A DNA stretch of 64,000 bases from Gymnorhina tibicen (taxonomy: Eukaryota > Chordata > Aves > Passeriformes > Artamidae): contig VXAZ01018984.1 in assembly GCA_013399875.1 (NCBI GenBank), forward strand, positions 1,852,100-1,916,099, read 5' to 3'. The translations under genes and the position numbers were made by a program. Under the pieces are notes generated by a model. The model searched no databases. It saw only the letters and a program-made list of their open reading frames with translations, and had not been told where the DNA came from. This document shows positions 1 through 8,655 of this stretch, one piece after another (within the stretch, counting starts at the first letter, position 1; the number at the start of each line of letters is the position of its first letter).

Positions 1-110
1 GGTTTGGGGGAATGGAAAGCAGTTGACTCGGATTTGGCAAGACCTAGATGTTTGGAAATTACCCCATAACCCTAAAACACTTAGATAATGTTCCTGTTCC
101 TCTGGATGAA

Positions 111-118
111 AAGCCATA
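111..118 (+). promoter_or_regulatory. miR-135 seed match (8mer)
   Basis: AAGCCATA is the exact 8-mer complement to the miR-135a/b seed including the A opposite position 1. It lies in the inferred NR3C2 3' UTR. Sequence match only; function is inferred from the reported miR-135a regulation of the mineralocorticoid receptor. Confidence 0.45.
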
Positions 119-301
119 TCTAGTCAATAACTCTTTGATTTTGATATTTTAACAGATGGAGTTTTAAATATGCCATGTAGTTTCTGGTATTGTTTGCTTG
201 TTTTAAAAGGGTTCGAGAACTAATGAGAACTTTTTAAAGCTTACCCTTGGTTTGCACATAAAACGTAAAGTCAATATGGGGCATTAATATTCTTTTCTTG
301 T

Positions 302-379
302 AAAAAACAAACAAAAAAAAAAAAAAAAAAACAAAAAACAAAAACTATATATATACACACATATATACACACACACAAA
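302..379 (+). repeat. poly(A) run followed by (TA)/(CA) microsatellite
   Basis: An A-rich run with scattered C includes an uninterrupted stretch of roughly 19 A. It passes directly into alternating TA and CA dinucleotides. It lies in the inferred 3' UTR and could cause internal oligo-dT priming in RNA libraries. Confidence 0.9.
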
Positions 380-854
380 CCCTAACGTGTAAAGTAATAA
401 CAGAACATTTGGTGTGGAATACTGTTATCCCCACCTGTGGCATTTGTTATCCCATGTTATCCCATCATACATAATATACACTGTGTTAAGTGTCCATTTA
501 CTATTTAATTCAAAAGGATAAGATGTGAAAAACAAATGCCCTGGTATCAATTTATAGTATCTATTGTGCTGGCTTTACAAATAATTTTTTGCAGTCTTTT
601 GCTGTACTGTACATTGCTGTATGTATAAATTGTGAAGGACCTGAAATAAGGTGTAAGGAACTTTTGTAAATGAGACAAAAAAAATCTTTAATGGTTAATA
701 GGATGAACGGGAAAGTATTTTTGAAAGAACTCTATTTTGCTGGAGACTATTTAAGTACTATCTTTGTCTAAACAAACAAGGTAATTTTTTTGTAAAGTGA
801 AATGTTCTGCATGCATAATGAACCGTTTACAGTGTATTTAAGAAAGGGAAAGCT

Positions 855-861
855 GTGCCTT
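855..861 (+). promoter_or_regulatory. miR-124 seed match (7mer-m8)
   Basis: GTGCCTT is complementary to miR-124 positions 2-8. The following base is T, so it is a 7mer-m8 and not an 8mer. It lies in the inferred NR3C2 3' UTR; miR-124 has been reported to regulate this receptor. Confidence 0.45.
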
Positions 862-901
862 TTTTAGCATCATATCTAATTTACCATCCTACAGTATCTG
901 T

Positions 902-909
902 TGTAAATA
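902..909 (+). promoter_or_regulatory. Pumilio response element match
   Basis: TGTAAATA fits the PUM consensus UGUAHAUA and lies in the inferred 3' UTR, 41 bases after the miR-124 site. A match of this length can occur by chance in AT-rich sequence. Confidence 0.3.
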
Positions 910-1247
910 ACCACGCTTAACCTTTTCAGTTGTGTTTTAAGCCTTCCTATTTCTCTCTCTATTTTCCTCCCCTTTTGTCTCTCTTGCAAGCGTACGTGAC
1001 TTGAGCACATCTTAGAACTCCTGCTTCATGTATCTGTAGGAAACTACACATTGTTGTGTTTGCCACTTTTACCAAGGTTTCATTTAACAAGACAAATTAC
1101 GGTCTCTCTCCAAAGCTTTTGCCAGTTTAATAATCCAGTGAGTTCTTGCCCTCTATTCCCTTTCTCTCTCAGGTGAATGGGGGTGAGCAACATGGTGAAT
1201 GATTTTCCTTTTTTTATTAAGGTTTCCCAGATTGTTTGGTTGGTTTG

Positions 1248-1274
1248 TTTTTTTTTTCTTTTTTTTTTTTTTTT
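1248..1274 (+). repeat. poly(T) tract
   Basis: Nearly pure T run with a single C interruption. It gives rise to phenylalanine-rich and lysine-rich open frames on the two strands that are not genes. Confidence 0.9.
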
Positions 1275-1990
1275 CCTTTGAATACTGGATATCTGAAACA
1301 TCTTAAAAGGTCAGATTATTATTTCAGATGGGGGAGAGCAGTTTCTGGTTATGCTGAAGGGAACATGCAGATCATTACAGTAAGTATATCAAAGAGATTT
1401 GTAGTGGTGAGAGGGGTGGTGAGGGATGATAAGGGCAGATAAGCTGAGTAGAATTTTTAGTGATAAACTAAAAGCGTCTGTAATTTTGTAAGCGTTTTTG
1501 TAATAATCAGGATACATCTGAGAAGACAAATGTTCACACTACAAATTCAACTCAGTTGGTCTGATTTTGTCTCAAAATATGTTTTCTCTAGAATAAGACT
1601 GCAACGAAAAGAATTTTTGAGGTGATTTTCACTATTTCACAATTTATAAGCAACTACAAAATTTTGGAGTAGAATAGAGGACAGGTGAACTTTTCTGAGG
1701 CTCAGCTGTTGCTACCATATGCTCATGTTTAAATAGAGTAGTTTTTCAGAGTCCTAATCTGTAGTGTTCTCTCTGGGTGCCACTGGTATTTTTGAGCTAT
1801 AGTGTGTCCCTTGGCCGGTCGGAATGTAGCATTTCTTGTCAATGGTGGTCGAATTAAGAATTCTACACCCTTTCTGAACCCAAATTTTGAGGTGCACTGT
1901 GGTGCACTGAAGACAGTCGGCGCTACTTGTCTTTTTAAATGACACCTGCCTTATGCAATGGGTAATCTGTAAAGACTGTATTCAGAGAGG

Positions 1991-2030
1991 TTTTTTATAT
2001 ATAAATATATACATACATATATTATTTGCA
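1991..2030 (+). repeat. AT-rich simple repeat
   Basis: Alternating TA and ACATA units in the inferred 3' UTR. Confidence 0.8.
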
Positions 2031-2308
2031 TTTTGGAAGTCTAATTCATAGGCAGATCTTTAAATACTGACCTGCACAGCAATATGAAAGCCAAACTTCC
2101 AACATGAGATATACAGCATGCAGACTGGTTGTTTACAGTAAAGACACAGTCATACATCCATCTTTTAATTTACTTTTTTTTAAAAAGTCTAAAATAGAAG
2201 ATTTCAAAGCCAGGTTCTGGGTGAATACAGTCTGCAGCAGCTTTTTATATTTACAAAGTTACTGCCTCCTTTTCTGTCTCAGAGTAACTTTGCTTGACTA
2301 AAATAGCA

Positions 2309-2316
2309 AAGCCATA
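2309..2316 (+). promoter_or_regulatory. miR-135 seed match (8mer), second copy
   Basis: A second exact AAGCCATA lies about 2.2 kb after the first in the inferred NR3C2 3' UTR. If the proximal poly(A) signal at 2530 is used, both miR-135 sites stay in the transcript. Confidence 0.45.
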
Positions 2317-2529
2317 TTCTACACTTCACTGTTAAATGCCTGTCCCAGTCCAAATTGTTGTCTGTTTGCTCCTATTTTTGTACCTTATTACTTTTAATCT
2401 TGGTTTGGTACAATTCATAATTCACAGAAACTTCATATAATTAAACACACTAAATTAGTTTTAAAAAGCAATTTATATCTTTATGCAAAAACGTATGTCT
2501 GTCTTTGCAAACAACTGTAAGCAGATTAT

Positions 2530-2535
2530 AATAAA
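2530..2535 (+). promoter_or_regulatory. candidate proximal poly(A) signal AATAAA
   Basis: Canonical AATAAA followed at about 20 bases by a GT-rich stretch (CCTGTTGTTTATG). It would end the plus-strand 3' UTR about 1 kb before the last signal. Confidence 0.35.
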
Positions 2536-2711
2536 TCCTTTACTTTAATCACCTGTTGTTTATGAAACCATTCATTGATTATTATTTTTTTGCTAGACAT
2601 CATTGAAGTAATAGATACAATTGGATATAGATGTTGTAAGAGGCAGTATTCTCTTATCAAGGACACTTAAGCAGAATAGCCATCACTTTTTTTATCTAAA
2701 CCTGTGTACAG

Positions 2712-2728
2712 AAAAAAAAAAAAAAAAA
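2712..2728 (+). repeat. poly(A) run
   Basis: Uninterrupted run of 17 A, followed by an A- and C-rich stretch. Confidence 0.9.
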
Positions 2729-3416
2729 GAAACCACAAAACCCAACCCTAGTTTTTAGCTACCGGGAAGTTCGTTCCGTTCTTTTGAATTTGTTTAGAAT
2801 GAAATAGGCATTTGTCTCCTGCAAAATACAAGACAAACTATAACAGCTTTTAGAAAGTGGGCTTTTGTTCATTGAGCTAAATTATTTTGTTGTGAGAAGG
2901 AACAGGGATATGCAGCAAGAGCATTGTATACACAGTTAAAATGTAAAATAGTGTAATGTACTGCAGTGGGTATTTCAGGAATACTACACACGCCGTGCAA
3001 CAGAGCAGTTGCATGGAGTAAAATAGAAAAGACTAAAGTTTGCAATATCAAAATCTTATTAAAAAGATACTTTACAATCAATAATGCAAAAAGCTAATTC
3101 ACAGGGTGGTGTTTTTCACTGACTTGTTTAAACATTTATGAAATTAAAAAATTCTACAGTTAATGCACTTTTAATTGTTTATTAAAGATTTGACTTTTTT
3201 TAGAGCAGTGTTTTCAGCTGGAGGTCAATGACTTGATAAGATAGACAGCAGTTCTGAGGCCAGGAAGCTCAGAGGAATGTTTAAGAATTCTTGGAGTTTA
3301 AATAGATTCCTGGGTGAAAAATAAAAGCAGCCAGCAGTATGGTGTAAACAGTAAAATCTATGCATAATGATGCATTTATAATTAGGGGTTTGCTTCTGTA
3401 TGTTTAAAGCTTTTTA

Positions 3417-3422
3417 AATAAA
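3417..3422 (+). promoter_or_regulatory. candidate poly(A) signal AATAAA
   Basis: Canonical hexamer about 100 bases before the final ATTAAA, with T-rich sequence downstream. Confidence 0.35.
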
Positions 3423-3515
3423 TAGAAAATATTGTTTGGTCTTTATGTTAATGTCTGCAAGTACCTATTTTTCTTTTTTTCCTTTTTTTTATACAAATTG
3501 TACAAATATACATGA

Positions 3516-3521
3516 ATTAAA
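3516..3521 (+). terminator. candidate distal poly(A) signal ATTAAA
   Basis: The most common variant hexamer, followed within 30 bases by T/G-rich sequence and then, about 90 bases on, by a CR1 fragment. This is the last plausible plus-strand signal before repeat-derived sequence, so I use it to set the 3' UTR end near 3540. Confidence 0.4.
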
Positions 3522-3541
3522 CTGGTTTGATTGCAAGTATT

Positions 3542-6500
3542 TCTTGCATTTTAATCTCAGCTAGCTGCTGGTGCAGTGATATTCTTATAGACAAGCCTTC
3601 TGCTCATCTAGGAACAATATAGGACCAGAGAGTGGGCCGGGTTGGAAGGGACATTAAAGATCATCCAGTTCCAACCTCCAGCTATGGGCAGGGACACGTT
3701 CCACTGGACCAGGTGCTCAGAGCCCCATTTAACCTGGACCTGAACACTTCACCATAAAGTAATTTAAAATGCATTATAACATCTTTCTTCAGACAGCTGG
3801 AGTGCTGATCCAGCAAGCTCTGTCACGCTGGGCATCGCCACACGTGCGATGGCTTTGGCCAGGGAGCAGCTCCTCAGGCTGTAAAACAAGGCAAGTCCAA
3901 CACTGAGGAAGGTGGTTCATTTCACCTGGGTCCCTGTGCTTGACAAACAATGTGCTGATACTGTTCTGGGCACAAGCTACATCCCACTGGAAGAAATAAA
4001 CCTTCAGTGGCCAGACCAGGCTGGGCTCCAGTTTCTGTTAACCCCCTGCTGCTGGTCAATTGGTGCAAAGTTTGTGAATCCCTCTTGCCCTGAGAGAAAT
4101 TCTATTTTACACACACAAGCTCTCCCCCCTGACCCTGCCTTCTCAGGGTCAGACCTTTTCCAGTTGTAATTACAGTAAGATAGCAGGAGTTTTATTTCCC
4201 CTTCAAACTATCTTGATTTGTTCTGGGCACTCTCTCAAAAATTCACCACCAAGTTCTGCACAAAGCCCGGTCTGTGGTGTAAGAGCACCATTTAATTGCA
4301 TTTTGGTCTTTTAATAACAAGTTACATAAACTTTTTTATTGCCAAAAAGTCCTTGCACCTGCTTTCTGTATGGTGAATTGTCAGAAGGAAAGAATAGTAG
4401 GGAATCAGCAGTGTTAGGAAAAATTTCCCATATGTTTACAAGCAGATGCATCCGTCATATGCTGTTCTAGAAATAAGACGACGCTAACGCTACTTAAAAC
4501 CATAATGAAACTTGTAACCTGACCTCAAGCTGGGGGACTCAGGTATGTGCAGAGACTGGGAGTTCATGAGGAGTACAATATTACTGAGAAAGGAGTGGAA
4601 AAAATACCCTTTCGTGTCACAGATTTTGCTTGGTAAAACATGCCCTGCCATAAGGTTTTTGAGGTGTTCTTACTTTAATTGTAGATGTTGACAGGATAAA
4701 GTTTATCTGGCACTTACCTGTGGCTACTGCAAGGACAGATGAGGGCAGACTGTTGGACTCTGATGTAGAAAACAATGTCCAAGGCACATTCAGCTTAAGA
4801 GGTGAAACTCCAGTGAAGACTTTCAGTGAAACCCAGTTTAGCACTGGTGCATTTACAGCCCACACAGGCCCTCTGTCAGCAACTTTTCTCCTTAAACTGC
4901 AAACCAGGTAAGAATTGTGAAATGGGTTAAGAGAACAAAGAACAGAGCATTGAGGAAGGCAAGTTTCTGCCCGAGTCTCTTCTGTGACACAGTTAGAGAG
5001 GCTTGGGTAGCAAAAGCTGCAAGCAGTGTGGCAAGAACGTGTATTTTCATTACAGGACAGATAAATCAGCTAATGAGATTTTTCTTCCACTCCTCATAAA
5101 AGGCAGCATCAGAAGGAAACCCGCCACAAAGATCAGCTGGGACAATGCTTAACAACCTTCAGCAGCCGGAAAACCCTAGGGCTTTTCACCCAGCAGAGTG
5201 AAAGTGCTGCTGGCCAAGGCACAGAGCTGCACCCTGGCCAGTGACTAACACAGGCTATAAATTTCTGCTGAGCCCAGCTAGGCAGGAGTCTCAGCTTGGC
5301 CATTAATTATTCAGCAAACACATTTGACCTTATTCCTCAGGCTGAGGGATTCAGTCTCTGGCCCCACAGTGATGGCAAGGCCAATGCCGTTTTGCATAAA
5401 AAGCACATTTGGGTTTTTTTCCCTAATTCATGCTCTAATTTTCAGCCCATGCCATGCATTCACTACCAGCAGCCTCAGTTTTTGAAAACTGAGACGTCCG
5501 TGCCCCTGCCCACAGCAACCAGCACCGAGCAAGGGAAGGGAACCCAAGCCAAGGATTAATTAAGCTGTGCCCACAGCTGTACCAGGAGAGCAGTTCCATG
5601 GAAGAGGACAGAGGCCACACCCATGGAGAATGACCACTCCTGCTGCCAGGCCAAGAGAAGGATCCTGCAACCACCCTTCTCCGGAATGGACTCCCTGTCC
5701 TCCTTCCTGTCTCAACAGCATGTTACTGCACTCCTTCAAAATCTACCAAGCCATGGATAAGACAGACACAAGAGGCATGCCCAAAAGGCCACCTTCAGGA
5801 AAGCAAGCAATCTCAAAGGCCTGACTTTCTTAGTATGTTTGGGTTTTTTTTAATTTTTAACATCTTTTCATCTCCACTTCCAGGCAGTCAGTACTGAGGG
5901 CACCGTTTACAGCTCTGCTCAGCAGCGAGGATGAAGAACGAGCTGTGCTGTGGCTACTGGGCTGTGCAAGTCTGTACTTGGCACTGGTGTAACTGGGCTG
6001 ATGTGGAAACCCATCTGGTGGGTAGCAGTTCCCACAACTGAATTCCTCAGAGGCAGTGTGGTTAGCCTGAAAGCCAGATCTGATCTGGCTCAGCTCACAC
6101 CACTGCCTTCAGACAACGGCTGGGACGTGAGACAGTATGGATTAGTGTTACCTCTGTTCAGTGTATTGCTTCTCAGTAGAAAAGTTTTCTTCTTGTTTGT
6201 GTTCTGCGTGGCTCCAGGAGTAACAGGAGTCTCAAAACATCTCACCTAAAGGTGAAACAGGGTCACAGGACTGGATGGAAAAGACACTACGACTATTATT
6301 CCTTCTCTATATATCTGCCTTTTTAAACAACCTCAGTTAAAAGGGAAAAAAGCCCCACCACACAGAGCTAGAGCTGAGAAACACATTGAGAATTTGGGAA
6401 GACAGCAGCCAGAACAAGATCAAACGTGCACTGCAGGTTTAAAACAACAACAAAACAAATGGAAGCAACTTCCAAAGCTTGTAAGCTTCAAGTTATCAGA

Positions 6501-7679
6501 GCTTCACCATCTGACAAGCCAGCATGCCTAGCTGCCACGCCTGCAAAGCTAACACCAAAGATTTATATTCTCCCTTTTCTTTCAACATTTTCTACCAACT
6601 GGTAGCCACAAAAACTGTTTGGCACACAAATACCATCTTGCCTCCAGAATGAATCTTTAAGGCCACAGATGAGTTGACAGAGTTGTGGGCCCAGGCCACA
6701 CGAGACCCAGCCAGAACAGAGCTTTGCCACGTGAACAAATCTGAGCAAGGAAACCTGCAAACTGTTCCTGCAAGTACTGGTGCAGCTATTTCCTTTAACA
6801 CTGAATCAAGGAGCAAATTACAGAACTTGATCTCCATCAGTCAGAAGTCATTTTCAGTGCTTGGGTCACTTAGCCAAGACAAGAACTGCCTAAAAGCTTT
6901 ATGGCAGAGAGTCACTGCTCCAATACCAGGAGAATTCACCAAATGAAACTCCTCCAAGCAATGAGGGTCAGTGCTGGAGAGCTGTATTGGCTTGGCCCAC
7001 CATTGCTCCATCTGGAAATGATTTTTGCATACTCCAGTGGTCTGTCCAGTCTGGGCAAAGGAACAAATTAATGGCATGGAGTTAAATCCTCAGGGGGGAA
7101 AAAAGCCATCCCAAACTCAAGGCAGTATTAACCATTAACTGGGTTACTAATCACATTTGTTAGAATGAATGAGAATGCAAGCTAAGTAGAGCTGCAGTAA
7201 AAGACTCAAAATCCACGGAGTCCAATTTAACAGATAAGTGAGCCTGTATTAGCATGTCATCCTGTCACACTTCCCTGCATCCTCCCCACTGCCACCCAGA
7301 CAGTCTTACTTGAAGGAGAGAAAAATAGAAAGATTAGTGACAAACTGCATGCAACTTTTTCAAAGTTCTACAGATTTTGAGGCATCAGTAAGACCTTGCA
7401 GTTGACAGTTAGAGGGAAGGAACACAGGCAAGGTGAACGAGCAGCTAAGACACACATACAACAGATAAAATGCAGAATTCTCCAGAATGCAAAAAACATC
7501 CTAGCCAGAGATTCTCTTTTCCCTTTTGGCTTGAACTTCCAGAGTTGTCTATTTTGAGTGAGGAAAGCTCCCTGTCCATTTTCAAGCCTGCTTGAGGCTG
7601 ACTGCATAGAGCTACCAATAATCATTTCATGCCACAACTTCCAGAACCAGAGCAAAATACTCTGCAACATAGGAATGAC
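3542..7679. other. intergenic gap between the two convergent 3' ends
   Basis: No supportable gene. The left part holds one CR1 fragment. The stretch 3750-6250 is noticeably more GC-rich than its surroundings and holds several short chance frames on both strands. Two strong splice-donor consensus sequences on opposite strands, near 4717 and 4907, are described under findings. From 6250 to 7680 I see nothing beyond ordinary unique sequence. Confidence 0.6.
3612..3752 (-). mobile_element. CR1 LINE, 5'-truncated 3' end
   Basis: The plus strand reads the antisense of the CR1 3' region: the GGTTGGAAGGGAC block, then the TTCCAACCTCC and GGGCAGGGACACGTTCCACT segments, then CAGGTGCTCAGAGCCCC. Only about 140 bp of the element is left. 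The terminal ATTCTATGA-type repeats are degraded, so the copy is old. Confidence 0.85.
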
Positions 7680-7700
7680 AAGTCAAATAACAAATAACAT

Positions 7701-7706
7701 TTTATT
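7701..7706 (-). terminator. candidate ARHGAP10 poly(A) signal AATAAA
   Basis: Plus-strand TTTATT reads as AATAAA on the gene strand. The next 30 gene-strand bases are rich in T and G (TTATTTGTTATTTG), a reasonable downstream element. Confidence 0.35.
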
Positions 7707-7977
7707 TCATTTACAGTGATATTTTTGAGTAGCAAAGGAACCATGACATATAGGAGCCTGTAATAAAAGTTCATGTGTCTTATCTTTATAAAATAAATGA
7801 AATCATACACGCAACATAAACGAATGTGCTCTTTGAAGACATTTGAAAAATGTCATGTCTTGATAACTATTATTTTACTTACTGATGTCTGTTCTGCACT
7901 GGCTATTCCACTCTGAAATATAATTTAATTGTCAGCATGATAGCTTTTTTTATCCATCAGTATCTTCCAAACCTAAA

Positions 7978-8188
7978 ATAATCATAGAATCATATAATGG
8001 ATTTGGTAGGGAGGGACCTTAAAAATCATTTAGTTCCAATCCCCTGCCATGGGCAGGGACACCTTTCACTAGACCAGGTTGCTCAGAGCCCCCATCCTAC
8101 CCTCGCCTTGAACACTTCCAGGGATAGGGCAGCCACAGCTGCTCTGGGTAACCTGTTCCCGTGCCTCACCACCCTCACATTCTGTTAA
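7978..8188 (-). mobile_element. CR1 LINE, 3' end, about 210 bp
   Basis: On the minus strand this reads the classic CR1 3' end: GTGAGGGTGGTGAGGCAC, then the CAGGTTACCCAGAGCAGC and CCTGGAAGTGTTCAAGGC blocks, then TGGTCTAGTGAAAGGTGTCC, then CCCTGCCCATGGCAGGGGA, and it terminates in ATGATTCTATGAT. It is truncated at its 5' end and better preserved than the copy at 3612. It lies inside the probable ARHGAP10 3' UTR and in sense orientation with that gene. Confidence 0.95.
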
Positions 8189-8340
8189 AAATGCTGGTTA
8201 TCAAAGCATAATCTCCAGGACACTAAGTTGAGCCACAGATCAGCCAAATACTTGACTTCAAAAGCTATTTATCTTGCAAACAAACATACTACTATTGGTC
8301 TTTACAATTGGACAAAAAAGCACCCTATTAAAAAATTAAC

Positions 8341-8387
8341 CCATCCCTCCATCCCTCCTCCTTGTCCCCCCCACCCATCCCACCCCT
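8341..8387 (-). other. G-rich tract with G-quadruplex motif in the 3' UTR (RNA strand)
   Basis: The plus strand is C-rich. On the gene strand the core 8386-8366 reads four G runs of 4, 3, 3 and 7 separated by loops of 1, 2 and 1 bases, about 180 bases after the stop codon. More GGG runs follow in the adjacent GGAGGGATGGAGGGATGG. This is a textbook intramolecular quadruplex motif; folding in RNA is inferred. Confidence 0.75.
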
Positions 8388-8566
8388 CAGAGAATCTTTT
8401 CTTTTGTAATTCATATTTGGCAATACAATGTCTTTATACAGATTAGGATCTTCAATCCATAGTCCAGCTCTTCATTGATTAAAAGCAGTCACAAAAGTAG
8501 AGACAAGTGACTAGAACAAAAATCCATGGATACCATGTACACCTTCTTGGCGTTCAGTGCACAAAG

Positions 8567-8655
8567 CTATAAAAACTGAACATAATTTTGTGGAATAAGT
8601 CCTCTCTTGCCATTTAACGTGCCTTCTAGCCATCCTGGCTCTCTGGAAAATTGCA
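8567..8655 (-). CDS. ARHGAP10: ARHGAP10 last coding exon, C-terminal half of SH3 and stop
   Basis: Eighty-nine bases after a good TTTCTTTTGCAG acceptor. It encodes [20 protein letters not shown] then IPQNYVQFL and TAG. The Trp of GWLEG and the IPxNYV segment are the conserved ligand-binding residues of SH3 domains that take Pro-rich peptides. The C-terminus lies at the very end of the SH3, as in other GRAF proteins. Confidence 0.96.

Larger units (their letters stand above)
1..3541 (+). other. NR3C2: probable 3' UTR of NR3C2 (mineralocorticoid receptor), partial
   Basis: No credible coding frame is present in this stretch. It is T- and A-rich with three poly(A)-signal hexamers on the plus strand, the last at 3516, and a CR1 begins soon after that, so a plus-strand 3' UTR ending near 3540 fits what is seen. 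The assignment to NR3C2 is inference: in human, NR3C2 lies next to ARHGAP10 in tail-to-tail orientation, and ARHGAP10 occupies the minus strand here. Two exact 8-mer miR-135 sites and one miR-124 site support this, since both miRNAs have been reported to target NR3C2. The stop codon and coding exons would lie left of the window. The segment could also include a non-transcribed flank past an earlier poly(A) site at 2530. Confidence 0.6.
7680..8566 (-). other. ARHGAP10: probable ARHGAP10 3' UTR
   Basis: This lies immediately after the TAG stop of the SH3 exon. A minus-strand AATAAA at 7706-7701, followed by T/G-rich sequence on that strand, would give a UTR of about 0.9 kb. A CR1 fragment and a strong G-quadruplex motif lie within it. 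The end point is inference: an upstream ATTAAA (plus 7924-7929) could shorten the UTR, and other signals further left could lengthen it. Confidence 0.4.

Noticed and set aside
7997..8188. 63-codon plus-strand frame
   Set aside because: It lies on the antisense strand of the CR1 3' end, which is non-coding.
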